This document shows, piece by piece, positions 1-9,454 of a stretch of 64,000 bases of DNA (the stretch's first letter is position 1; each line of letters starts with the position of its first letter). The notes beneath the pieces are model-generated. The model made no database searches. It worked only from the letters and a program-made list of their open reading frames with translations, and had not been told where the DNA came from. Where the stretch lies: contig LUVW01000002.1 of assembly GCA_001661515.1 (NCBI GenBank), positions 255,850 through 319,849 of the forward strand, in the 5' to 3' direction. This DNA is from Capniomyces stellatus. Lineage: Eukaryota; Kickxellomycota; Harpellomycetes; Harpellales; Legeriomycetaceae. The translations under genes were made by a program, and so were the position numbers.

Positions 1-447
1 ACTATTTACTTTACTGATAAAATAAATACATATTTGATTGATGAGGTTTGTAAAACCACGAATGGTAAATATTATTCGCTAATTTTTCAAGTTTGAAGTT
101 TGATTTTTTCAAGCAGGAAATTACTCGATTTTTTTTTCATCATTAACAATATCGAACATGGGAATTGGAAAAAATTTACAATACTAGGGACCAAGAAGGT
201 TCAGAAAAGAAAAAAAAATACTAGAACCAAGAGATTGGCTATAGTAAAAAGCTTATATATTATTATTGGTGATGAGATTATTATAAAAAGATATACCGCT
301 TGATTTGTATTACCCAACAGAATCCAAATTGTGGTAATAAAAAAAAAACGCCGCTTTGCTCGATTCAAGTAGAAAGTAGAGGTGGTTGAAAGAGTTAGGT
401 GAGTTGGAATCTAAAGAAATAAGGAGGTCGTTGTAATTAGGCAAAAG
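1..447. other. Left-edge non-coding stretch
   Basis: No convincing gene. The only open frame (about 100-303, plus strand) begins at TTG, is lysine-rich and low-complexity, and matches nothing I know. The stretch upstream of 448 probably holds the promoter and 5' leader of the J-domain gene. Confidence 0.5.
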
Positions 448-1542
448 ATGCAAATTCAGGAGTTGGCGAAGGTTGTAAGACGGAAGTTTGAAAAGAACGT
501 GCTATTATTTCGAAATGGGGAGAACACCCGATTGAGAGAGGATGGCTGTAGGATTGCTAGTGATCTACAGAGTCTTATCGAGGAAATGAAAGGCAATAAG
601 GAAGCGAAATGGGGGGTAAGCGGATACTTGCGTAAAATTGGAGGGGAAAGGACGACGAAATGTGCGAGAGAGGCTGGGGTAAATCATCAACACTTGAACA
701 CAGGGATTATGATGGGAAATGGATATAGGGAATTTGGGCAGGCGAGAATGTACAGCACCCTAAGAAACAGAATGTTCAAAAAGAAAAAGAAAAAAACGCA
801 CTATGAGATTCTGAATGTGTTGTCGACAAGTACGGGAAAAGAAATAAAGTCGGCGTATTATAAATTGTCGTTGCTGTACCACCCAGATCAATACAACAAA
901 AGGAAAAAGGCTACAGGAAAGGAGGGAGAGGAAGGGAGGGAGGGAGAGGGCGAGAGTAAGGAAGAAAAACACAAGAGTGGGCATGAGGAATTTATCAAGA
1001 TATCAGAGGCGTATAAAGTGTTGAGGAATGAGCATACGCGGAGGGTGTATGATCGAGAAATAGGAGTTATGAGCCGACAGGGACTGGGAAGTGGTAATGG
1101 CAGGGGCTTTGGTGGAAGCAGGAATCAGCACGAGTCGGGGGGATTCGAAAACAACAGGTATAACATATACAATAGGAGTAAACCCGAATCTGAGTCGGGG
1201 GAATTTAGGGAAGGAGGTGGGGAAAGGAATAGTTGGAATCACGAGCAAAACTTGAATTATGCAAACCGAGTGCGTAGAACGATATTTAAACGAGAGAATG
1301 GATATGATTACAACGACCCACGGACGTATATGGGCGGAGGAAGAGGCGGGAGTAGACATGGGGGTTCAAAGGCTGGTGATGAAGCCAGGACTGGAGGTGT
1401 AATGTATAAGAGCTTTGATGGATTTGTGGATCGGAAAAGTAGGACAAGTGAGTATTTAAAGTTCTATGGGGCAGTTGTTGGAAGCTTTGTATTTATAGGA
1501 GCAGTTGGGGTGTTTGGATTTGGCGCATCAAAGTTGTTTTAG
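448..1542 (+). CDS. J-domain (DnaJ/Hsp40) protein with C-terminal membrane anchor
   Basis: Single-exon protein of 364 residues. A J domain lies at about residues 115-205, beginning with THYEILNV and carrying the HPD triad (H145-P146-D147) that stimulates Hsp70 ATPase activity. A lysine/glutamate-rich insertion separates helix II from helix III (EFIKISEAYKVL). The following region is Gly/Arg/Asn-rich and the C-terminus (about 338-362) is a single hydrophobic segment, so the protein is probably membrane-anchored. There is no zinc-finger region or CTD, so it is a class III J protein; the layout recalls DNAJC30-like mitochondrial proteins. The N-terminus is basic and could be a mitochondrial presequence, though this is weak. 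The ATG at 448 is the first in frame; a start near residue 88 would still keep the whole J domain. It is convergent with the NOL11-like gene. Confidence 0.8.
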   Translation: MQIQELAKVVRRKFEKNVLLFRNGENTRLREDGCRIASDLQSLIEEMKGNKEAKWGVSGYLRKIGGERTTKCAREAGVNHQHLNTGIMMGNGYREFGQARMYSTLRNRMFKKKKKKTHYEILNVLSTSTGKEIKSAYYKLSLLYHPDQYNKRKKATGKEGEEGREGEGESKEEKHKSGHEEFIKISEAYKVLRNEHTRRVYDREIGVMSRQGLGSGNGRGFGGSRNQHESGGFENNRYNIYNRSKPESESGEFREGGGERNSWNHEQNLNYANRVRRTIFKRENGYDYNDPRTYMGGGRGGSRHGGSKAGDEARTGGVMYKSFDGFVDRKSRTSEYLKFYGAVVGSFVFIGAVGVFGFGASKLF

Positions 1543-2006
1543 ATTGTTGAAATAAATTTTAGTTTAGTTATTATTACTGTCGGTTTTTTGGACGTATTTT
1601 TGAATATGTGGAATGTGCGTGAATGTGCGCGTGAATATACAAAAAGACCAATGACTGAAAATCAGTAATAACAAGATACCAACGACACATATATCAAAGA
1701 GCATGTTTTCTTTTTTAAATAAAAATAAAAACAAAATCAGTTGGTAAAAAAAAAGGGGACATGGAAATAATAGGCTTCGTAAAGCTTTTATTTAATAATG
1801 AATATAAATGAGATAAAAGAATAAAGAGTAAAGTGATAAAAAGGTATTTTAGATGTAAACAGAAAGAAATAAAAAACAGCTAGCCAAAAAAAAAAAAACT
1901 ATAGACTGTTGTTAAAAGTGGAGGTCAAAAGTGAAAGCCAAAAGTTTCCGTTTTTTTTTAATTAAAAAATATTTTGAAGATATTTTAAACGGCAGCAACC
2001 TTGATT
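1543..2006. other. Convergent intergenic spacer
   Basis: About 460 bp between two convergent genes. It is A/T-rich with several A-tracts and should hold the 3' ends of both transcripts. No gene seen. Confidence 0.6.
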
Positions 2007-5000
2007 CTACCAGTGAAGAGTTTCAATGACATAAGGACGTCGGGATTCAGAGTTAGCAGCGCTGCGGTCGTTGGAAGAAATTGGTTTACTGTTTCGAGAA
2101 CCAGATGGGTTGTTGATGTTGGAGATAGAGCCAGGGACGCTGGAGTTTGGAGAGTAGAAGGAGCTGGTAGTGAGGTTCTTTTTAGACATTGAGGGGTCCA
2201 AGTTAGTTTTGTAGGCGAGGCTCATGTTGTATAGAGGGTTGTTGTTGAAGCCAGGTCTGTTAGCAGACGAGGAGGGCAAGAGTGGGTTTGGGTTGGAGAA
2301 CTTGGGTGGCTTTTGGTGGGCAAATGAGCCTGGTGATGGGTAGTTGGCGTTGTTTTTGTGGAAGGATTGTTCAAACAGAACCTGGAACGGCATCAAAGTG
2401 GGGACGATTTCGTTTACCAGCAGTTTTGTTGATTGTTTTGTGTTGTTGAGGGATTTGGAGATCCTGTTTAAGCACGAAACTAGCGACGAGCGACCTGGAG
2501 CGCGGGCATCTGATGTGCTGCTGCCTTTAGAAGGCTTGTTGTTTGCACTGATGAACGTTGCTAGCTGGGCATCGATAAGACAGTTGATCCACAGGCTGAC
2601 AGAGTCAAGTTGAGGAGTGGTTTTATAGCCTGGGAGATTGTTGTTGGCAGAGCTGTTTGCTGAGTGGAAGGGCTCTGAGCAGTTGGTAACGATTCTGGAC
2701 GATACGTTATTCCCCACATTACACACCACACGCTGGGATCCCATTGTCGCATCCAAGTCAGAGTAGCTGATGTCCATGAAGTTTGGAATTATGTCAATGT
2801 TGGTGATCTCAAACAGCCAGTTCTCCAGCACGTTGAACACCAGCTCCATTACTGGTTTTGTCATCAGAGTGGTGTTTGATAGAGCGTCTACCAAGTTCTT
2901 TTCGTTAGTAGGCAATGTTTTCCCTGCCGATAGTTGCAGAATTCTGGTAAAGATTAGTTTGAATGTTTTGAAAACTACGTTTGATTCTAGTTCATTCATC
3001 TCGGCAGAGCTGCTGCTGTCTTCACCGTCATCCTGGTCGCTATCACGTTCAATACCATTGAATATCTTGTTGACGTCAAACAGCTGGACAACCGCTTCGG
3101 CGAATCTGGATATCAGCAGCACTAGCTCGACTTCTTTAATGTCAACTACGGAATCTAAAACCATGACAATCAACGAAACAATATACTCGTTGAGCACTAT
3201 TTTCGCCCCATCAACATCCATCACTTTGTTCTCCACCAGTCCGTTTGCTTCTTCCATGTTTTGGCCAAAGGCAAATTTAACCAGCCATCCCAAGATCCCA
3301 AACTTGACATTCTCATCTCCACCCTTAAGTTTCAAGTTGCTGACTATACTGTTCGACACCAACTTTTGTTCAAGCAGCATTTGAAGAACCAGTGTTGCAA
3401 ACCCAAAGTTTCTGTTGTCGTTGCTGCTAACCTCACCCATCACAAACTCAAGCAGCTTCCCAACAAAAGCCGCGCTTGGCTCCTGTGTCTCTATATACTC
3501 AAATATCTCGCTCTCCAAAAGCCTCCGGCTCTCCCCGTTCTCCCCAGGTTTTGCGCCACCATTATTCAGCTCGCTGTCAAACAGCTGCTTCACTGCGTCA
3601 TAGATCCTGTTTTCGTTGCTTTGTAAAGCAAGCTTTGCTACTATTACCTTTTTAGAGTACTCCTTTGCATCCATCGAGTTTGTCACTCCGGTCCACTGTG
3701 GAACTGCGCTCATCTCATTGTCAAACTCATTGGCCTCTGCTTGATCAGATCTGCCCTCTTTAATGTACTCCTTGTACAATCCCTTGTTTTTCGCAGATTT
3801 GCCTCCAATTGAATGCACCAATGTTGGTCTAAACGTCTCAACCGACAAAAACATCGTTCTTGTGCTCCAGCTCGTCCTTGCATTGCTTTCCTTTGCTCCT
3901 GTTGATGCCACCACACACAACCCAAAAGTATGCTCATCCGCCATATCTGCAGACGCATCATTTCCATACAAAAACGCTGCTTGGTATCCCAAACCACTGT
4001 TCTTGGCCTGCTTCCCCTTGTTCTTGCCCTTATTCTTGGCCTTGTTCTTTGAGCTTGGGCTTGCTACCGGCGCTAACTCGCTTACAGCCTCTTCAGCTGT
4101 CAGATTTGATGAGATTGTCTCTTCAGCCAACAACGTTCCGTATTGGACGTCCCATATTGAGATCACATGGCTGTTTCCTTTTCTGTTTCCAATTATCCCA
4201 ACTACATTTTCTCTCAATGACACTACCAACACCTTCCCAACCCCGTTGCCTTGTCTTTTGATCTGTTCGCTGCTCTCCTCAAGCCCATTAAACCCAATGA
4301 ATTTTGTTCTCTTTGCCTCAACGCCAACTATTTCCAAGCTTTCAACATCAAGCCCAAACTTGGTCTTGCTTGTTTTCACTACATTCTTCAGCTCCATCTG
4401 GACAAACTCCCCTTCTCCCGTAAACACCCACAATTTCCCTGTTGCTGACTCAAAGTCACAACTCTCAATTGCTTTGCCCCCAAGCTTTGGAAGCTTGCTT
4501 TTGCTTATCAATCTCGACTCTCCGGTATTCGCATTTATAAAGTAAACAAACAACACTGCGTCATTTACCACGTTTGACCCGCTCCCTTCACTCCCCACCA
4601 AAAACACTACCTTATCGTTCACAACCTCTGGCTTTTCTCCTTCCTCTATTATAGCCTTCTTTGCTACCGTTGCTGGCCTCAGTTTACCAACCAATTTCGC
4701 CAGCTTTTCATCAAAGTCCACCATCTTTACCCACAAACTCTCGCGTGAACCAACACTGCTGTCTTTCTCTCTTTTTTCATCGCCAACCAGACTAGATTGC
4801 TTGTACTTGTGCTGCAGATCCTCGCTTATCACCACCACGTTGCACTTTCTGTCTGCTAAAACAACTTTAATCCCATTTGGACTGTTAATTGGCTCTATTT
4901 CGAATATTTCTCCACTACTCTTTCCTAACAAATCTCCATCCATCTTTATCAGCTCTGCCATTCCCGGTCCCCCCTCCCCGCTTGCTATCTCCTTATCTGT

Positions 5001-5525
5001 CCATCTCCAAAGCATTTGTCCTTTTGACTTCTTTCCAGAAGTCAAGTCCTTTGCCACTCCCACATAAACATATCTCTTGTCCTTTTCAACTCCCATCTCT
5101 TTGCTCTTACCAACCGAAATATACTTTGCCCTTGTGCTAAACTCAACCTTGTTAGAAACCGTCCACTCTCGCAACACCCGCCCGTCGCCCTGTGACACAA
5201 TTTGCACTCCCTCACCTTGTACTGTTACCAACACAGAACTTTCTAGCCCCTCTTTTCCCATTATGTCTGTGTCAAGCAGCTCATCAGTCCTATCTTCATT
5301 GACTGCCCTCTCCTCCACCACAGCCTCGTTGGACTCCACCTCTTCTCCGTCAACGTTCATCTTTAAATCTTCGCTTTCCACTTGATCATCCTCTTTTTCT
5401 GTGCTTCTCGCTTCGGATCCATAAGATATCAACAATGGCTTACTAACTCCAACTGGCACTCTCTCTTCAGTTATATTTTTTCTTTCCTCGCCCAGCTCAT
5501 TTTCATTATATACTCTAAATCTCAT
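2007..5525 (-). CDS. NOL11/Utp8-like U3 snoRNP (t-UTP) candidate
   Basis: Single-exon protein of 1172 residues with an ATG at 5525. The N-terminal half reads as divergent beta-propeller blades (VQIVSQGDGRVLREWTV; HVISIWDVQYGTLLAEE), followed by a Lys/Asn-rich linker (KNKAKNKGKNKGK), a helical half and a Ser/Asn/Pro-rich tail. Three patches line up in order with metazoan NOL11 as I recall it: the 'SVWN..F.TL' blade, a 'K..V.VAKLALQ' segment after the propeller, and a C-terminal 'LWINCLIDAQLATFI' helix matching NOL11 'DWICLLLDANFTVVV'. NOL11/Utp8 belongs to the t-UTP subcomplex of the small-subunit processome, which links rDNA transcription to 18S pre-rRNA processing in the nucleolus. The protein is longer than human NOL11 (about 719 residues), mainly from acidic N-terminal and low-complexity additions. 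The assignment rests on remembered motifs only. Confidence 0.55.
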   Translation of the reverse strand: MRFRVYNENELGEERKNITEERVPVGVSKPLLISYGSEARSTEKEDDQVESEDLKMNVDGEEVESNEAVVEERAVNEDRTDELLDTDIMGKEGLESSVLVTVQGEGVQIVSQGDGRVLREWTVSNKVEFSTRAKYISVGKSKEMGVEKDKRYVYVGVAKDLTSGKKSKGQMLWRWTDKEIASGEGGPGMAELIKMDGDLLGKSSGEIFEIEPINSPNGIKVVLADRKCNVVVISEDLQHKYKQSSLVGDEKREKDSSVGSRESLWVKMVDFDEKLAKLVGKLRPATVAKKAIIEEGEKPEVVNDKVVFLVGSEGSGSNVVNDAVLFVYFINANTGESRLISKSKLPKLGGKAIESCDFESATGKLWVFTGEGEFVQMELKNVVKTSKTKFGLDVESLEIVGVEAKRTKFIGFNGLEESSEQIKRQGNGVGKVLVVSLRENVVGIIGNRKGNSHVISIWDVQYGTLLAEETISSNLTAEEAVSELAPVASPSSKNKAKNKGKNKGKQAKNSGLGYQAAFLYGNDASADMADEHTFGLCVVASTGAKESNARTSWSTRTMFLSVETFRPTLVHSIGGKSAKNKGLYKEYIKEGRSDQAEANEFDNEMSAVPQWTGVTNSMDAKEYSKKVIVAKLALQSNENRIYDAVKQLFDSELNNGGAKPGENGESRRLLESEIFEYIETQEPSAAFVGKLLEFVMGEVSSNDNRNFGFATLVLQMLLEQKLVSNSIVSNLKLKGGDENVKFGILGWLVKFAFGQNMEEANGLVENKVMDVDGAKIVLNEYIVSLIVMVLDSVVDIKEVELVLLISRFAEAVVQLFDVNKIFNGIERDSDQDDGEDSSSSAEMNELESNVVFKTFKLIFTRILQLSAGKTLPTNEKNLVDALSNTTLMTKPVMELVFNVLENWLFEITNIDIIPNFMDISYSDLDATMGSQRVVCNVGNNVSSRIVTNCSEPFHSANSSANNNLPGYKTTPQLDSVSLWINCLIDAQLATFISANNKPSKGSSTSDARAPGRSSLVSCLNRISKSLNNTKQSTKLLVNEIVPTLMPFQVLFEQSFHKNNANYPSPGSFAHQKPPKFSNPNPLLPSSSANRPGFNNNPLYNMSLAYKTNLDPSMSKKNLTTSSFYSPNSSVPGSISNINNPSGSRNSKPISSNDRSAANSESRRPYVIETLHW

Positions 5526-6730
5526 TCTCTTTCCAACTCTTTTCTAGTACTGCAACTTTGTTTACTCAGTATTCCCTTTAATCTATTTTGCTCAATTTAT
5601 CGTCTCTCTCCCTTTCTTTTTTCAAGGCCCTTCTATTTAGGTTTTTTTTTTCCTTCTACTTTTATAGCTTTATCCCACTTTGCGATTTAGCCTGCAAAAA
5701 AAAGGTGTTTGTAGTAATTACAATGATTCTATAAACTGAACAACACTTTTATGTCTATAAAAGAAAAAAAAATATCGTTATTGAACAATCAAAGATTCAA
5801 AGTGTACCAAGATCTCAAGTTTTATTTCACCACACTCTGACTTCTTTATTCGATATCTAGTGAAAATTATGCTTGGTTTTCGTATTCGTTTTCGTTTTTT
5901 TTTTTTAAAAAAAAATATATATTTGCTTTTTTATTTCCGATTTATTCGCTTATTGCCGCTCTAGTTTCTAAACCTAAATTTCCAACTATTTCGATAAAAA
6001 TTTTCTATAGCTAATTTTTTTTTTCTGAATTTTTTTTTATTTCACCTTTTTTAATGCCCAATAAAAACGGCTCAATTCCAGTTTTATAATCAATTATCCT
6101 GCTTGTAAACAATAAATTAGAATTTATGCTCGTTTTCCTGATCCAGGCTACCATTCGATAGTGCAGCTTTTACTATTATTGATATCCAATCAGTTTATCT
6201 CAAATGCTATTGGTTTTGTATCGATCCACCCAATAGTTAATTGGACTTTGTTGGCTTTTGTGTATAACGTTGCTGAGCTTTTTGTTTCAAAATAGCAACA
6301 TTTCAAGGTGAAAATATCGGTTCAACTGTGGATCAAATACACTTTACCCAGCATACACCGTGGGTCTGACAACTATACTTCCACTGTCTTACCCCTTCAC
6401 ACCCAATTTCTACCCTCACTTTGCACCACCTCCCTTTTAAACAATTTATGCTTTTTATGGGGTTACCATTTCTAAAAGGATGATTACCAAAAGAAGAAAA
6501 AAAGGTGTATCAATTTACAGTCGACTAGTTAGCTGAAAAAATAATAAAGTAAGGCGTGTCTGTGTAGAAATGTAGCAAAATAGTAAAAAATAGTCGAAAC
6601 AGTTGCAACAATGGGTGAATAATTTATATATTTATAAAAAAAAACACGAATAATCTAGTAGCGGCATTAAAAGTAATAACAATAGCAGTAAAACAGCTGT
6701 CAGAGGGTGCAATGGAGCTAAATGTAATCA
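5526..6730. other. Intergenic stretch upstream of the NOL11-like gene
   Basis: About 1.2 kb with T- and A-tracts and no open frame I can support. It probably holds the promoter of the NOL11-like gene (left) and the 3' UTR of the pinin-domain gene (right). The plus strand just right of 5525 is strongly C/T-rich. Confidence 0.5.
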
Positions 6731-7773
6731 TCAAGTCTTTATACTACTCCCAGCATCATGGCTATTTTTTATCTTGATCTCGATGTGGTCTTCAATGTCC
6801 ATAAATCGATCCGCAATTGTAGATATTTCTCCATCCTCGTGCTCGCTGTCCATACTTTGATCAACCATCAAGCCATCGTTACCGCCATTGTCGTTTTTTT
6901 TGTCGTCAATGTCGCTATTTTCATCAGAGTCCGTCAGCTCTGGGTATTCCAGCCTGACTCGCTGAAGCTGTCGATCCAGTGTTTCCTGAACTTCATGTGA
7001 TATTTTCTTTGGCAAGTACCGTATCTGTGGGAATGCTGTTGTGTACAGACACTTTGCTCCCTTCAGTTTTTTTCTCCTTTCGGCTTTGCGAAAAATATGC
7101 TCTTCCTTTTTCTTCTTTTCTTGGATATCAACTTTTTTGGCCTCTGACTTGTCAACCAGCTCCATTCTTTCTTTAAAAAGTTTCTCTCTCAATCTCGATT
7201 CCTTTTGCTCCTTATCTTGTTCCTATTAAGCACAGCGTAAGTTGTATTATACGTTAGCACACATATCGCTTTCAACCAAAACATCGCCCCATCTACTCTA
7301 GAGGAATGCGGACACTTTTTTTTAACAACTCTGCTCTACTCCCGTGTATTTTTAATATCAAAATAAGCTATTGAGCTCTTACCTTGTCTGTTTTGTTTTC
7401 CAAATCCACCTTCACTCTCGCCAGGGTCCCCAATACACGCTGAAAAACCGATCTTCCTCCTTGAAATTCAGGCCTACTCGTTCGTGTTCTCTGCGTTGCT
7501 ACATCTTTTACCCCGTCGTTTTCATTTCTAGTTGTTTCTTCATTTGCACGTTCAAGCATACCAATATCTTCCTTGGTTTTGGAATCATGAACCTGTTTTT
7601 TTATTATTAGATCAATATTTATAACTGGCTACTTCACAAACCTACTGCTGAAAATATTTCCAAACTTTTATTTTAAAAGCACATACCTCATTTACGTAGG
7701 ATCTGTCTGGACTTAAGGATATGTCGTTATCTTTAAAGCCTTCTTCTTTGCTGCTAAGCATTCGCATTCGCAT
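6731..7773 (-). CDS. Pinin/SDK/MemA-domain splicing-associated protein (3 exons)
   Basis: Spliced model: exon 1 7773-7687, exon 2 7592-7383, exon 3 7222-6731; both introns are phase 0 with gtatgt/gtaaga donors and cag/tag acceptors. The product is 262 residues. The core GGRSVFQRVLGTLARVK, followed by a charged helix (KLFKERMELVDKSEAKK) and then LYTTAFPQIRYLPKK, matches the pinin_SDK_memA domain: pinin has 'RRMFGLLMGTLQKFK', a coiled coil, then 'LFYIPGRM'. Pinin associates with the exon-junction/ASAP-PSAP machinery and modulates splicing in the nucleus. The C-terminus is acidic (DSDENSDIDDKK). It is much shorter than animal pinin and lacks its long SR-rich tail. The ATG at 7773 is followed by two further in-frame ATGs, so the exact start is uncertain by four residues. 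Confidence 0.78.
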
Positions 7774-8495
7774 TTTATTTTATTTACCAATACTCGTTAG
7801 TTTTGTTATTACTTTACAATTAACTAAATCAAGCTTTTTCTAAATTAAAAAATATCAAACGTTTGAAACTTGAATCCGAATAAACGAATTCAACTTGCTT
7901 TTAAATTATATTACCTCATCTTGAAAAAGTATATTCGCTTGCGCTACAAAGTGGTGTTTAGTTTCTCGGCAGAGGTTTTCTATACTTATTGTACAGGCTA
8001 TTTACAAACGCGGCGTGGATATTGAAGATTAATTACTATATCCTAATATTATTGTCAGTAGAAGTTGGAATTTGAAATTAGTTTGCTTGCTTGTTGCTAT
8101 TAGCGGTTTAATATTTATCTTGTTTTTTTTTATAGCGTGAACTTTGATTTGCTTTATGGTATTTTTTTTCTGTTAATTTGACAATTTTGACACAAACTAA
8201 AACTATGGCGCCAATTCCATTCAACATAAAACAAACTGTACAAAACGCTCATTACAAATCAATCAACCTCTTCAACCCCCCCCCCCCTATCAGCCGGTTT
8301 GTCTAATGAAAGTCACCAAGATGGCTTATTAACCGATGAATAACGCGCAAGAAGTTTTGTATATCACATAATCATGTAAGCGTAAATGTAATAATTCATA
8401 TGCCTGTTTGATAAAAGTACTGAAGAGTATTGGTACTATTCAATATAAAAAAAGAAAAGTATTGATACTGTAAAGGTAAATAAAAAAAAGCTAAA
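7774..8495. other. Intergenic spacer
   Basis: About 720 bp with no supported gene. It contains a run of ten or more C residues near 8278-8287, in contrast to the AT-rich background, and probably includes the promoter of the pinin-domain gene. Confidence 0.5.
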
Positions 8496-9454
8496 CTATA
8501 CTTTGACAGCAACCCCGCAGATCTTTGGAGCAAGTACGTCGAATAACTTTCCTTTTGAAGCTATTTTTTTGATTTCAACTTTTTTCCATGATGGGTGATT
8601 TTTTATTAACTCTCCTGTGTTGCGGTTAAGTTGGCAATTCCCAAAGAAGATGCTCCAGACTGGGTTCAAAATGTTTTGGACATAGTGGATCCAGTACTTG
8701 TCTGACTTGTCATGTCTGCTTACTGAAACGTGTTCAATGAAATAAAACTTCCCTCCAGGCACGAGGGAGTTTGAAACAGCATCGACTGTAGAGGGGACAT
8801 CGTACACTGAACATAAAACAAGCGATGATATGACAGCGTCGAACTTTCCAAACTTATTAATTGGGCCTGTTGATTTGGGGTCAGTGCTCAGTGTCCCATT
8901 GTATATGTACAGGTTTAGACCTTTCTTGCCGTCTTCACTCTTTTTAAACTTTGATATTTTTGAGTTATCATCAATATACTCTGTCTTGAATCCCAGTCTC
9001 TTGCCCTCAATCTCAAGCTTCTCGTGGAGCAAGTGGTTTGGCTCAACTGCAACCAGGTTTTCTATTCTTGACAAATCCAAGTACTTGAGCGTTGTGCCAT
9101 ACCCTGGCCCAATTTCGAGAACATTTCCTGAAACGTCGTTAAATAGTTCTTTTTTGGTCTTTTCCAGATCAACATCGATATTAGGACTCAGGAACTTCCT
9201 AGTGGATATAAGCATATCATATTGTTAGACCTTGGTTGGCCATTAGTCTAAATACACGCAAATTATTGTGGTTTTTCTTACCAAGCAATGGAAAACGTCG
9301 AGTCGCTGAATCTTCTAACAGCTGTGCCTTCTTTGTTGAAGTATGTAAGCACGGGTATCGAGACTGCGACAATCAGCAGCATATACATGAGAATACCAGA
9401 AAAAATGGATCTTCTCTTTTGTTCGGGGGCTTTCCCTTTTTTAGTCTTAGACAT
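8496..9454 (-). CDS. METTL7/TMT1-like SAM-dependent methyltransferase (2 exons)
   Basis: Spliced model: exon 1 9454-9282, exon 2 9198-8496, 291 residues. The intron joins TG|G to make Trp; a tctaac sequence in it could be the branch point. Exon 1 encodes a basic N-terminus and one hydrophobic segment (LMYMLLIVAVSIPVLTYF), a signal anchor. Exon 2 carries a Rossmann methyltransferase: the SAM loop VLEIGPGYGTTLKYL, an acidic beta-2 end (LVAVEPN), then SSLVLCSVYDV, GGKFYFIEHV and NPVWSIFFGNCQLNR. The 'LVLCSV...PGG.FYF.EHV' series is typical of METTL7A/B (thiol methyltransferases TMT1A/B), which sit on ER or lipid-droplet membranes. The fungal substrate is unknown. An unspliced reading from the internal ATG at 9215 would lose the membrane segment, so I prefer the spliced model. 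Confidence 0.8.

Noticed and set aside
2770..4545. Several long plus-strand frames (up to 260 codons)
   Set aside because: All lie antisense to the NOL11-like coding sequence and are Ser/Leu/Pro-rich without recognisable domains.
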